In this document: positions 1-12,424 of the stretch, piece after piece
How positions within the stretch are numbered: position 1 is the first letter of the stretch
Layout of the letters: each line of letters starts with the position of its first letter
Source: Antedon mediterranea
Taxonomy: Eukaryota > Echinodermata > Crinoidea > Comatulida > Antedonidae
Assembly (NCBI RefSeq): GCF_964355755.1
Contig: NC_092676.1
Location: 6,306,288 to 6,370,287, forward strand
Reading direction: 5' to 3'
DNA length: 64,000 nucleotides
The notes under the pieces: model-generated
The model's database searches: none
Seen by the model: the letters and a program-made list of their open reading frames with translations, nothing else
Told to the model about the DNA's origin: nothing
Program-made: the position numbers and the translations under genes

Positions 1-548
1 AACAAAATATAAAAAAAATCAAAAAAAGTAAAAATGAAAAAAAAAATTATTATAAGAGAAATACAATTTAAAAGATTAAAAATGCACGTAATTTCACCTT
101 TCGCACCTTTTAGTTATTGCCTGTACGCCCTGTTAATTAGATGTATAGTAGTATATATATCAACTTGTTAGCAATTACTTCTCATTCATTAAAAAATGTA
201 AACAATAATTACAGTAATGTGTAGTGTCATTTTTTTCATCTAATTTTTACAATCATTTCTTCATTTTATCCCTGTAATTATTAACATTCTATAAAAAAAA
301 ATTACCTACAATAATCTCTGAAAAAAAAAAACATTCATCTGCAACATGTTAAACGATTGCCATTGTCATATTTGTTTCGTCTGGAAAATTTAAAAATAAT
401 ACCGACAAAGTTGAGGTGCAAAAGTATGTATGTACATGTATGTGTATGTATTAATTATTATTATTATGTATATAATTATTTTATTTCTAATCTCATTTAA
501 ATCTCAAGTGCAAAATTTGTCTATCCCCCATCGACAGACACAGTACAT
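1..548. other. AT-rich spacer, no gene seen
   Basis: Very AT-rich sequence with many short A and T runs. No open frame with coding character and no recognisable repeat boundary. Confidence 0.5.
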
Positions 549-550
549 TT

Positions 551-1080
551 TTTAAGAGCTGAAGGGGTCGTGAAACACACAGCCAGTCTGTGGTTCTTAT
601 TGGGCCAACCTGTGGTCCGAGGGCGCTAGACATTTCGGCCAGCCCGTGGTCCCGAGTGCGCTAGCATGATCCACACGGCCACGCCAGTCTGTGGTTATTT
701 TTTAGGACAGCCTGTTGTCCGCGGGCGCTGACATAACCTTTCATCAGCTTTTTTCACATAACTTTTTTTAGCGGAAAATTACTAAGCATTTTGCATGTCC
801 CGAATGATAAAGAATTACTTGCTTAAATTACTATGGAAAATCAACGTAGGCCTAGACCTACTACTAGGTAGCCGAGGCCTGTGTCGAAATAATTATAAAT
901 AAAAGCTAAACACTTTACTAGTTATTCATAATAAATAATGCCTACTAAAGAAGGCCTGCCCTTAGTTAAATTGTAGTCTAGCGCTCTCGGACCCTGGCAG
1001 GCCGTGTGTTTCATGCTAGCGCCCTCTGGAAAGAATCACAGACTTGCTGTGTGTTTCACGACCCCTGCTCTTTAAGAGAG
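551..1080. repeat. Foldback element with composite inverted arms
   Basis: The left arm (about 551-730) and right arm (about 965-1080) are inverted copies sharing GGGGTCGTGAAACACACAG followed by a CAGTCTGTG-type block and a GGGCGCTAGAC-type block. Each arm is built from several diverged 45-60 bp sub-repeats ending in GCGCTAG. The middle is AT-rich and non-coding. This fits a non-autonomous foldback or MITE-type DNA element; no target duplication was identified. Confidence 0.55.
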
Positions 1081-1083
1081 GGG

Positions 1084-2505
1084 ACGGTTTTCCCCCAAAT
1101 TAAAACAAAATGTACACAGTGGCAGATCCAGATGTCCCCCATCTGTAATATGATTTTTGTTTTATCATTTTTTATTTTTACAATAATGCGTGTTCTTTAT
1201 AGGAGGTATGATAATTATTATTAGTATTGATAAAAACTGGTTTTCATAGCAGAATATAAATAGAAATATAAGTTATATATTTTCACTGCATCGGCATGAC
1301 AATTTGTAACTCTCCATTTTGCGCGCCTTTTTTAATATATTAATTAATTTGTAGGATCTGTTTTATAATATGTACTTTTATACATTTCCGTTTTTTCAAG
1401 CGTCTTAATGTATCAGTGTATAATAGCGTCTTGATACGATAATTGATTCCCGTGACAGTGTGGACGTCGTGATTTTCCCACAACAAGACGAGGGATATAG
1501 GGGAGGGGTAATTTGTCCTCATGGCCAACGCGAGAAAGGTCAACAACATTCTGTGCCGCTTTATGGCCGGATAAAATAACACTATAGTGTCGGTATACTC
1601 TGTTGTATTATCAAATTCAAGTATTCATTTTATAATTTGATTTTTTCCCCTGTACCAAAAACGTGGAATATCTCCACTCCGACTCGACCCCTCGGTGTCT
1701 TAACCAATAAACTCCCCTCCCTTATAGGCCTACGTCACTTAAATTACAGAAAATGAGACAAACTGCGATTGTACTGTTTAAGGAAAGCAAAAATCTATTT
1801 TATATTCAGGTCAGTAGAAGTGGTTTTGAAATTCACGATTTAATAATTACTTAGTATTACATACGAAACCGCAACTTAGTACTCTAAAAGCTAATACAAG
1901 TGCAGTTAATTGTTTGACGTTAATAATGGAAGTATATGGCGACAGATAATACATTTGACAAAACTGATAAAATAATAAAAGATAGGACTAATTAACCACA
2001 ATAATGAAGGCACGTCACTCAATTTACGAAAAGTACAGTAACAGGAACTGTTCTTTAGTTTATTCTACAATACAAACTAAAGTAAATAAGTGTTATGACG
2101 TTTTTCCTATTGTGACGATTTGATGAAAAATACTAAATAAAAATAATTTGATTTAATTTGAGGAATTGCTTGATAGCAGCAATTACGTATGTACATTTAT
2201 GGATATTCACAAAAAAACTAAAGCAAGCAAACAAAAAATTAAAAAGGCTTGGTAAGCAGCCTGATCATGACGTCATCTCTGATAGATAGACCAAAACGAG
2301 AAGTTACCAAAATAGCTATTCAAAAATCTATAAATCTTATAACAATTATTCGACGAATTAACATTATCTACCGGCATATAATTTATAATAATAATATTTT
2401 AGATGATAGTATATATTTTGACATGAATAGAAGAAAATTGTAAACTGCCTATACTAAATATTAAGAAATACATTTTTAAACGGTACGATTAGGCAATCTG
2501 AATGA
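1084..2505. other. Non-coding spacer
   Basis: AT-rich spacer. The short ATG frames inside lack coding signal or recognisable domains. A CAGTGGCAGATCCAG motif near 1119-1133 resembles the terminus of the element at 12.4-13.2 kb, so a degraded copy may start here. Confidence 0.4.
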
Positions 2506-2511
2506 GAAAAA

Positions 2512-2585
2512 AGTCACCCAACCGAGAATCGAACCCGGATCTTCCGCTTGATATGCATATACAGTACCAGTGTATCTAGTAGGTG
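2512..2585 (-). mobile_element. Diverged tRNA-like SINE fragment
   Basis: The minus strand carries a B-box-like GGGTTCGATTCTCGGTTGGG next to an anticodon-arm-like stretch, matching the tRNA-like core of the SINE array at 43.2-44.35 kb. The 5' half is degraded and the D arm is not recognisable, so it is a fragment, not a tRNA gene. Confidence 0.5.
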
Positions 2586-3078
2586 GCTATTCTTAGGGCT
2601 GTTTGTATTTACAATATTACTCTAGAAAGTTCAGAGTTAAATACAGTAATTCTATTACCAGTCTAAAAAATATACCGGTACGGTTTAGACTTGGTTATGC
2701 TGTAGGCCAACATCGTTTTGTCACGGCAAGTTGCAACCATCGTGGATAATTATACGCATTGTAAACCACGCCGGATATATTTCTATGTCTCATCTCCTTT
2801 ACGATCAGCTACTAAGTTGGCTGTGTGGTTGGTATTATATGAAATGTTGAAGGCTTATTGAAAACAATATCCCTGATGATTCACTATTATGAAACCAATG
2901 CCCTTTTGTATAATTGAAGAACCATTGTACCCGGGATTGTACCATTGAAAAAAACAAACTTTAGGTCTAAATGGTGCGATAACAAACGTGGTTAGAAAGA
3001 CCTAAAGATTATTTTTGAATTATTAGAATATTCCCACTTAGCCTCGATATTATTAAAAAACGATAAAGTTATAGTTAT

Positions 3079-3608
3079 CAGTTCGGTATCAGCATTAGGT
3101 CTATACTGTACTGAACTCAAAACACAGCTGAAACAATGTATAGGCCTACACGAGCGAATAGAAGTTTTCATAGGGCGTAGATCAATTTGTAATACGGGGT
3201 TGTATCATCTCCGTTCCCCCTTATAATCTGACTGTACCATAACAAATCAATTTCTATCGCCTTTATTCACAAAATACAATTGTTCAATCATTAATGTTAT
3301 AATGTTTCTTAATACATTCGTATATATTGTTAATGGTACCACTATCTAACCCAAGTATCAGTATCAGTTATCGGTATCAGCCTATTCGGTATCAGCATAG
3401 GCCCACTGTTAGGTAAAAAAGACGATTGAAAAAAATTGTATGAGCAAAGTTTTCACTAAATCAACAGGTAATACGGTTTTATATCCGTATTACCCCTTAT
3501 AATGTGACCTTACCATAAACAATAAATGTATATCACCTTTGTGCACACAGTTCTCAGCTGAATGTTATATTGTTTCTTAAATTTGATATTATGTTGCCAC
3601 TATCTAAC
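3079..3608. repeat. Diverged tandem duplication, about 290 bp unit
   Basis: Unit 1 (about 3079-3350) and unit 2 (about 3376-3608) share, in the same order, TCGGTATCAGCAT, a TAATACGG block, a CCCCTTATAAT-GTGAC-type block, TACCATAACAA-like and TATCGCCTTT-like stretches, and a closing CCACTATCTAACCC. Short GTATCAG repeats sit at the junction. Non-coding. Confidence 0.5.
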
Positions 3609-4435
3609 CCTATACCCACGTAAACCCAGTCCCATGTGAAATTCTGGAACCGCCACAACCTTAACTTCTTGTCTGTTCACTGCTGTCTGTTCATTTACCC
3701 GGGTAAGTTGGGCCCCTAGAACCAAACTATCCGGGTACATAACTAAGCTGGAATGGGCCCTGGATGGATGGGACATAACACCAGCTTGTCTAACAATGCA
3801 ATACAATGTAAGGCAAACTGATTGTATGAATTTTATGGAGACATTATACGATTGTTATTATTTAAATAAGATTAATTATTTCGCTATTATTGGCCTTCTG
3901 TTCAAAATTAGAGCGACTATAAAGAATGTATGGCTCTCTCAATTGTGTCTATACTGCGCGATCTATGTAATCAAATCGGTTGATTTCATGCATATCATTT
4001 GTTTTGTCATGCATGTAAAAATCTAATTTCGTTACTGTCAACAAGAGAAGCTGTGTTGGGACACTGCTGGGACTCTACCGTAAGTTGAGAGAGAAATATG
4101 TGTGGTATTTCGAGACGAGGAAATTATTGAGCTTTTAGGCCAAAGTGAGGATACAATTCAGTTACATTGCTTCCTTTTGCAATGGGTGAATATCACTTTT
4201 CTTATGCCTGTAGGCCTATTTTACCATCTGTAATTGTCAAAGCCTTGCACATACCATACTTGCCATAGTCATTTGCCAAAGTACTAGCATCTATGGTTGG
4301 TACTTGGCCTACAGATCGTAAAAACACCTGACCAAATATGTATAACATACATTATGCATGTGTGTATTGATTTGTAGTAGTCAAAAATACCAACATAGTC
4401 GTTTTGTTATCAGTCTTTTTGGTGGTGGAAGGGAC

Positions 4436-4787
4436 CCGGCAGCAATATTTCTTTTAGTACATAAGTTGGGGACCCCTCATGAAACATCACAAAATAAATA
4501 TATGAATATTCAATAATCATATCCATAAGGTGTGACATAAGAATTGAGCTAACTACAATTCGCTAATGCAAACGATTTCTGTCGAGCCGTCTGTGTAGTC
4601 TCAAGTGTATTAGACAATCGACTTTACATGTCGATGTATGGGGTTCGAATCCCATGAGCTACTTCATTTACTTTATAGTGAGAGAGATTATTTAGAGAGT
4701 TAAGGTTTAGTTATATTTAGGAAGTAGTTCGGCTAACTTTTATATTGGGTCCCCAACTTATGTACGAAAAAAAAATCGCGACCCGGC
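4436..4787. mobile_element. Small TIR element enclosing a tRNA-like segment
   Basis: The inverted termini share CGGGTCGC-type ends and GTACATAAGTTGGGGACCC (left about 4436-4475, right about 4747-4787). Between them at about 4585-4665 lies a tRNA-like stretch with the B-box GGGTTCGAATCCCA on the plus strand. It may be a MITE that captured a tRNA/SINE head, or a SINE inserted in a MITE. No protein coding. Confidence 0.55.
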
Positions 4788-5950
4788 ATCACCTTTTAGT
4801 GGAGTTAGGAATATTTGCAAACTTTGCAGCCTATCCATTCAATCTTTTATTTCGGAATGTCTGGTTCATAGAAAGTATAATTACATAATAAATGAATTCA
4901 AAATAAACAAGACTGTACTATAATTATGTACTATACTCATCTCAGGATGGCATTCCACCTGGAGAGTATCTTTGACTTGTAAAAGACTTTGTTGAGACTA
5001 AAACATTTTCAGCTGCACTTAATAACACTGATTTTTGTTTTCATTTCACAACATAATATCCTGGTTGGTACAGTATTTATATGTTGTAAAATCACCTGAC
5101 TACAATTTATGATACATATTCATCGAAACCACCAATTAATTGCAATATTTTTGAACGGTTGTTTTCAGTTGCTACTTGTTCTAAACCGTCATCGCCTGGG
5201 AAATTGGGTGGGGGTGTAGGGAGTTGGGATGGGGACGTGTTCATAGCTTAGGTTGTTCAGTGGGGTCACTGTAAGGTCACATCAGAGGTAACGTTGGCAT
5301 TAACAAGTATACGTCTCGTTACACTGTTGACCTTTACTAAACTTTTTTACGATTAATTTCTTAACGGGTCGTTTCCAGAACTGAATTGTATTTTTCCCCA
5401 GGTAGGTACATTATATTGACACGTACAACCTGGCTATCAACAGACGCATTGTTAAATACTTTAATGCTCCAATGCTATAGTTTGTCTACTGGTTTCGGTA
5501 TGCTATTCGTACACTGAGCTGTTATTATATCCATCAGTATTATAATTCAATAAAGTATTGTGGGTTCTAGATGTAGATTCAAAAACATTTTTCGGTACAT
5601 GGCGGTTTGTAATAGAGCTGTAATTTACAGACAAAAATCGAAACGCCGACTGGTGTAATACCACTGTCATTATAAACAAAAACAGACTGGGGAAAGTGTA
5701 AATGACGTCATGAAGTGTCCGATCGCTCCCCATACTTTCCAAATGTTTAAATGCATGCATTTTGTCAGTATCTCTGCATGAATATGGCTGCGGAAGGGTG
5801 ACAGAATAAATTTTAGCTTTGACAGTTCGAATTACGTAATTTGTTACAATACTCGCTACAATACTCAATGGAGCGTGAGAATTGATTGGGTTCATTGCAC
5901 CTTATAGTTCTACCTAGGAAGAATGGTTGAATTGAAATGAAATTTATATT
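4788..5950. other. Non-coding spacer
   Basis: No supported gene. A 130-codon minus frame at 5503-5895 has no recognisable domain, no clear homology and no adjacent exons, so I do not call it. Confidence 0.4.
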
Positions 5951-5954
5951 TATA

Positions 5955-6245
5955 CTGGGTAACCTTGTCAGTCAAAGACTGGTCTCCCAGAGGGCCCAGT
6001 TGGTGATCAGTGATGTACTAATACACCGGGGTAACCCCCTACTCGTCTCGAAAGATGTACTAGGTTCTTTAAAGTGCACACGAGCTAGATGTGTACACTG
6101 GACCTACGGTTTATAGTCCTTATCCGAAAAGACTCGTTCTACCACCAGAACCATGGAGTGAGTGAGCCTCGAACCCCTGCCGATGTTATGGCTATGTAAT
6201 TACGGTTCCACTGTCTTAACCGCTCGGCCACTCACTCACTCCATT
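5955..6245 (-). mobile_element. tRNA-Ser/Leu-derived SINE, copy 1
   Basis: On the minus strand the element starts with a tRNA-like head containing A-box GTGGCCGAGCGGTTAAGAC and B-box GGGGTTCGAGGCTCACT, typical of class II (Ser/Leu) tRNAs. A tRNA-unrelated body of about 200 bp follows. The same unit occurs on the plus strand at 32212-32500 with high identity, which defines a dispersed family. Confidence 0.75.
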
Positions 6246-9200
6246 CCATCATTCAGTTAACTAGCCTAACTCCTAGTAGTAAATAACGCGGACATTTCCT
6301 TCCTGTTTAAATAACCGTATACCAATTTAATTGCTTCCCATTTCTATGTGTTGTTGGGTTTTTTAGGCTCATATTGTTTTCTCTTTAGCAATTTTGCCGA
6401 ATGTGATAAATAAATGCTACTAACTAATGTTTACGGTACGAGCCATGTTTTACGTTGCTGAGTCTAATACTTCAAAGTTTCTGTGGATAGGCACTATAAG
6501 GCCTACACTGTTTAAATCGACCCTCCATTTATTATCGAGTAAATGTCATTGCAGCCGTGTAAACGCGTGTTAACTCTCATCAATCCAAACTGTAACAATA
6601 TAATTATGTATGTTGTCTATTGATTAGTAGGACACAATGTATTATTTGTGTTGATTATAACATAGTGAACCTCCTGAATATTTCCAGTTTTTCTCCAGGT
6701 CCAGGATTCAATCCTGAGCTACATGGTTTACACTCCATACCCTAAGCCTACCTGAGGCTTACGTTAGGCTTTACACGATAAAGCTTATGTCGGGACTAGT
6801 TACTTGCTTTAGGGCCATGTGTATAAATTGTATTAGGTCTGCTGTCATTCATTGAATACATTTGCCATTAAAGTTTTCATCAATAGTATAAGTATTAGTA
6901 TTTACTTTTCCCTATTGTTTACGGCTAAATCTGTCTCTAAGTTGGATTTATTCAAATCACGTCTTTAGCGTAAGATAGTACACTACACAAGACAGGATTA
7001 CGGATCATGCAAATACGGAGATAATCTAAAATGCTAATGACATTCTAAGCAGTGGTTTTCAATAACATTATACCTACGCAATTGTATTCATAGGCCACTG
7101 ATTTATATTCTATACTGACAGCAAAGAGCTGATTTCTGTAAGCCTATTCCCCGTCATTGTAAGTTGCTTTTGTCGAAAAGCATTCGAGTAGATATTATTT
7201 GTAGCTTGTTCCATTTTATGCCCAGTTGCACAGATTTATTGAATAGATTATTCTTTTCGTATTATTCACAATACAAGTACAGGATAAAAACGTTAAGTTG
7301 GTATTCAGTATATCACACACACTAAAATAACGCACAGTGTTATTTATAATCTAAACATAGTCTTAGAAACACAAACAGTGTACATACTAAAACGTATAAT
7401 ATTTCAATAAGTTTAGTTACATTAATAAACATGTATTCCGTACCATATTAAAACTACCTGCAGACTACTGCATATTCGTAAAGAATATCTGGAATTTATT
7501 TGTTGTAAATATGCTATCCTCAAAGACCACATCAACATCCACTTAGTACGTAATCGCGCCGCAATGACGTATTGCACGCTGCAACGCACGTAATTGACCT
7601 ATTACAAGCGACGGATCAACAAAACTTTCGCATGCGATTGGTCGAATTACTTTCGTTACGTGTACTCTTGTGTTGTGTCTACTAGTGGGAGAACAAGATT
7701 AAACAACAAGTACTGTATCTAGATTTACCCTGTATCATGGAATATTTGGTATATACAACATCACATGTATATCCTAGTATCACATACTACATGACCCTTA
7801 CCCAAACCTTACACGATACAGGCACCACATGTATAATGCAAATGAGATGATGTTTTACCAAATGTACTTCCATGATACTGGCAGAATATATTGTAGTATT
7901 TGGAGATACAACACCGATAATCGGGTACTTGCTCACTTCGCCTCCCTCGATCCCTCCCGTAGCCCCAAAAGAAAGTGTCAAATTTAAAGGAAACGTAGGT
8001 ATTTTCTTAATTCCCAAAGAGCTCTGAATAATAGAAACGTGCTGAATAATATTATTATATTATATAGCCTCAAGCATCATTATACTTTCATTATAGGTTT
8101 ATATATTTTTAGTATTATTATTTCCTTATACTAAGTTTGTCATTCGATGGCGAAGTTTTGTCAACACGGAAGTCCGACATAAAATAAATTCTGCTTAAGA
8201 AATATTTTACAACTGTCAAAAGACGTGTACAATAGACTCCTCAGGGGGTCTTAAATAAACAGTAAGACCCACTATGCGGGTGTAAAAGATTTTTTGGAGA
8301 TGGTACGAACAAGTTCAATGTTTCCCTTTCAGGAAATAAAATGTTATTTACTTTACATTTGAGAACTGTATTGGAAATTCGAGCTGCTCTATTATACTAC
8401 CAAGAATGGGTACCACAGTTAATTCCCCAAAAATGTATGGTTCTTTATTTACAAGAACACAAATAAACATTCGGTTTAAGGCTGTATTTCCTTATTACAT
8501 ACAATATTATGTTTCGTATCGCTATTGAAGATAGGCCTACCTAAAAACCAAGTATATGGTTTTGCCGAATTCTTTCACTCTCGTTTGTTTAAGATTGAAG
8601 TTATGACGAGACCGTTTAAACCAAACTTAACATCGTATAAAACAATTAAGCTTGCTTTTGTTAAAAGCACAATAGCAATCCTTCGAGATCATGCCCACTT
8701 TGCTTGGATACAAATCCCTTAAAATACGAACTAAGCCAACTGATTCAATTTTGATATGAATAGTGTATTCAAAACGTAAAATTACAAGATATATGATGAA
8801 ATAGGCTTAACTATTGATAATTAAAAAAATATGTTGATAGTTGTCAGCGGACTCTCTATACCCAATTAACTATTAAACTCTGTTATATATAAAACCATTA
8901 CGTATGTATTAAATAAGAATTGAAACTACAATTAAGTTTAGAGAAAGTTATGTCTTAATTTATTTAACAACACAATCGGAATGTTAATTATACAATACCA
9001 AATAATCATAATAATACGTTATAATCAATCACATTTCTAAATATATAATATACAATTATTAATAAAAAATAATAATGTATTTATAATAATTGTTATTGTC
9101 ATTTTTAGAAATTTATACAATATAACATAAATAGACGTATTAAAACTTTACATTTTATAAATTTGATAAAAAATTATTATGGAGATTGAACAACCTTAAA

Positions 9201-10007
9201 TGCTCATTTTATACAACTTAAATTTAGAGGATTTGTTAGGCCTCGTCCAGAAAATACATTATAATTACACATAGGTACATTTGTTATTATATTGAAAGAG
9301 CTAGGCCATTGGTGTTTGCAGCAAACTGCAAATGTATCTCTGTTAAACAGTACATCGAGTTGAAATATAAATAGATAATGTAATTCCCTTTATAATTGAT
9401 TGTGGTACGGTAATCCTAGCCTACAGTCTAGAAATTACAAAAATAGTATAAATGATAATTACAATGTTATAAAAATAGCTGCTGATGTATTTGATACTTG
9501 TGTTTTATTGATTTTCTGAGCTAGTCGTGGGCCTTACATTATGTTATGGATAATTAACGAATACATTATAAATTAATACAAATATACATAATAGACATTG
9601 TACACAGAAGCAAGTATAGGCCTAGATTGTGCCGTGTGGGCCGTTTGGTATGAATATTGAACAAATGCATTGTAAGCTAACACAAATATACACAGACGTT
9701 GTATATACTGTATATAATAATAATATATACAAGTAGGCCTATTACAGTTTCGTGATTATATGAAAGAGTACCAATATCTTATATTACGACACATTATTTT
9801 CATTTTTTTTTGTTACTCTTTGGTGATTCTTAAAAGCAATGTTATATTACAAATGGTTTTCTGTTTTTAAACTTAATAATCTTATTTTAGATTGTTTTAC
9901 TAATAATTTAAATATATAATTATTTATTTCTATATAAAATCGAAGAACAACAAGAATATATACATCAAAATATGAAAGATTTGAATTTTTAGAAAATTGT
10001 TACATAT
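6246..10007. other. Long AT-rich spacer, no gene seen
   Basis: About 3.8 kb without coding signal on either strand; the short ATG frames are isolated and low complexity. Several AGGCCTA motifs are present. The last part lies downstream of the minus-strand Ig gene and should hold its 3' untranslated region. Confidence 0.45.
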
Positions 10008-11870
10008 TTATATTTGCGTTACCGATGGTCGTTTTTCGTAATTTATTTCATAATACGGATTGGAGTCCGTATATTCCACACCTTCTACGTTGTCTAATGA
10101 TGGTTCAGACTTAGGTGCATTGCGAAAAGAGCTTTTGTTAACGACTGCGTATTGAGGGTCGCCGTTCATATTGATGGCAACATCATCATTACTGCCATTC
10201 TCCACATGATCATTTACACCACTGTGATCAACAGCATCTACATTAGCTTCTGGAAGTGCTTCTTCTTGGTTAACCTCTCCTTCAGGTTCGAGTCTTGTGT
10301 TATCACCATTTACTGGTAAAGTGTCTTTATCGTGTATGTTATCATATTCATGTGTAGAACTCTCAGTTTCATTGCCTTTTCCAAACGTCTTAAATGGATT
10401 ATCTTGAGTGTAGAGAACCTTGTCATCTTTAGGTTCCTCTTCAAAGCCACCATTATCATCATAACCTGTATTCTGGTAATGTGTCCACTGAGTTGCCGTC
10501 ACGGTTGTATCTTCATCAGGATCCGATTTTGATCTTCTGTAAAGCAGAATGACTATCGTGATCACAAAAAGAATGACAGTTCCACCAGCAAGACCACCGA
10601 TGATATAATAGTAATCCTTTATTTTATCATCTGTGATTTCAGCAACAGTTGGTATTATATCAGTCTCGGTGTTAACAGCGATACTACGCTGATTTGTTGT
10701 TGATGGTAACATAGTGGTAGAAATCATTGTGGTGGGATTTAATGTGGTTGACATAATCGTTGTTGTCGGTTCATTAGCCATTACACATATAGTATTATCA
10801 ATGGTAAAATTATCGTTACCTTCTCCAATCGCATTCATAACTGAGCATTCTAGTAAGCATGGCGTCAGCGTCATGTTGTCAGGGATGGTCAAATTGTCAT
10901 CTATAAGTATGACGTATACTGGTTTCTCTGTTTCTCCATTTTTGAAAACTTGACAAGATACATTAGAACCAAAAACCTCGCATTCCATTGGCATGCCTTC
11001 TTCCGAGTCGTCCTGTGCAAGTGTCAGTGTTCCTTCACCTGGATCAATACATTCCATGCCAGTGTCATCAAGACACAGACTCCATTTGAATTGAGTAGCA
11101 TTTGGATTAGAAACAGCTCCACAGGTAAATGAAGCGTTTCCGTAAGGTAGCATCCCATTCTGGGTGATTTCAACGATAGGTTTATGTTTAACATTTAGGG
11201 TAACAGAACATTCATACGGCGTATTGAATATCTGGTTATCAACAGTGCATCTTAACACAGCACCATCATCGTATGGTGTTGCCTTAAAAGAGGTTGAATT
11301 GGTACTTCCTTGATTGATAAATATAGGATCAACAATCCCACTCAACAGTGTGTTGGAATTACTCGTTAAATTCATTTCCACCTTTGGTATCGAACTTCGA
11401 AAAAAACAGGTAAATTCGACATCCTCCCCAGATACTGTAGGGTTTAAATCCACAGTACATGTTGGTGACATTGGCTCCGCGTAAACATTAAGTTCAGCTG
11501 CAGGCTCACTTGCATCGACTAACGCACCATCACTGCTCATGATTGTGCACTGGTACTCTTCGCCTCCTTCGTTGTTTATGGTAACTCCTGCAATTTGTAA
11601 GTTGTATGTTCCTTCAGCATCACCACCAGTAATTTTATAACGATCAGGCATATCTAGACTTGATTCTATCGTTCTGTTCTCACTGTATTTAACTGATATT
11701 TCTCGATATCGATGCCAAATGACCGTGTTACCTCCAAGTTTGTCTACGGTGCAATACAAAGTCACGTTTCCTCCTTCAATTGCATTAGTATCCTGAGGAC
11801 CAACAGTAATTGTGGAAGCACCCACCAACAAACACTGGACAAACAACACTAGTATAGTTTGACAGTACAT
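10008..11870 (-). CDS. Ig-superfamily transmembrane receptor, copy 1, tyrosine-rich tail
   Basis: Intronless 620-residue type I membrane protein. A signal peptide covers residues 1-19. An N-terminal V-like Ig domain has C40, W52 and C108 in EGGEEYQC. A second Ig domain follows (about 131-229), then a third C2-like, cysteine-rich region with several N-glycosylation sites, a short Thr-rich stalk, and one membrane helix at about 420-442 followed by YRRSK. The cytoplasmic tail of about 175 residues carries YQNT, YDNI (YxN, Grb2-SH2 type), QYAVV (ITIM-like but with Pro at -2), YTDS and YYEINYEK, so tyrosine phosphorylation signalling is likely. It is divergently oriented to copies 2-4, whose ectodomains are close paralogues. 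Ligand unknown; adhesion or immune-type recognition is inferred from family architecture only. Confidence 0.88.
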   Translation of the reverse strand: MYCQTILVLFVQCLLVGASTITVGPQDTNAIEGGNVTLYCTVDKLGGNTVIWHRYREISVKYSENRTIESSLDMPDRYKITGGDAEGTYNLQIAGVTINNEGGEEYQCTIMSSDGALVDASEPAAELNVYAEPMSPTCTVDLNPTVSGEDVEFTCFFRSSIPKVEMNLTSNSNTLLSGIVDPIFINQGSTNSTSFKATPYDDGAVLRCTVDNQIFNTPYECSVTLNVKHKPIVEITQNGMLPYGNASFTCGAVSNPNATQFKWSLCLDDTGMECIDPGEGTLTLAQDDSEEGMPMECEVFGSNVSCQVFKNGETEKPVYVILIDDNLTIPDNMTLTPCLLECSVMNAIGEGNDNFTIDNTICVMANEPTTTIMSTTLNPTTMISTTMLPSTTNQRSIAVNTETDIIPTVAEITDDKIKDYYYIIGGLAGGTVILFVITIVILLYRRSKSDPDEDTTVTATQWTHYQNTGYDDNGGFEEEPKDDKVLYTQDNPFKTFGKGNETESSTHEYDNIHDKDTLPVNGDNTRLEPEGEVNQEEALPEANVDAVDHSGVNDHVENGSNDDVAINMNGDPQYAVVNKSSFRNAPKSEPSLDNVEGVEYTDSNPYYEINYEKRPSVTQI

Positions 11871-12200
11871 TTTGTCTAACGTGTAGTCGACAATAGAGAA
11901 ACCGTACTAACGTTTAACTTCCAAATCACTAGTGGGTGAATGAAATGATTCGTCAATTGTTTGTTGACCTACCCAGTATTAACGGTTCAGTACCTTCAAC
12001 GTTTATATTTTAATTGTGTATCCCTCTTCGTAGATAGTATTAATAAAATGTTTGAACGTTTCTACTACAGTACTATATCAACATGGATCCAAAAGTGTAT
12101 GTAGGCAGTTAATAAAACACCCTTAAATGAATCAAACCGAACGAAATGACTTCATCTGCTGCATTTCTTTAAATTAAATATTGCCGAAAGAGGGCGTAAA
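11871..12200 (-). promoter_or_regulatory. Upstream region shared with a relic copy
   Basis: The roughly 330 bp upstream of Ig copy 1 recurs at 19290-19600 next to a decayed start region, including GTATGTAGGCAGTTAATA and TTTCTTTAAATTAAATATTG. The duplication therefore carried the 5' flank with the gene. No core promoter element is asserted. Confidence 0.4.
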
Positions 12201-12424
12201 CCAAAGTTCCCATTAAAAGATTTCTTTTCGTTAAAAACGCTCAAAACCTCAAAAATCCTGTAAAATGTGTGAATTGCTTCATCCCTATATGATTTATGAG
12301 GCATTCCCTCCTAAAAATTTACATATTTGCCAAGGAAGCAAAGAAGAAGAAGATGGGCTTCGTTTAGAGGTTTTACGATACCTTTGTAGGTTTTTTTAAG
12401 CAAGGTTTTTAAATTTCCAAATTG

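Noticed and set aside
5503-5895. 130-codon minus-strand open frame
   Set aside because: No recognisable domain, signal or neighbouring exon; in AT-rich spacer frames of this length occur by chance.
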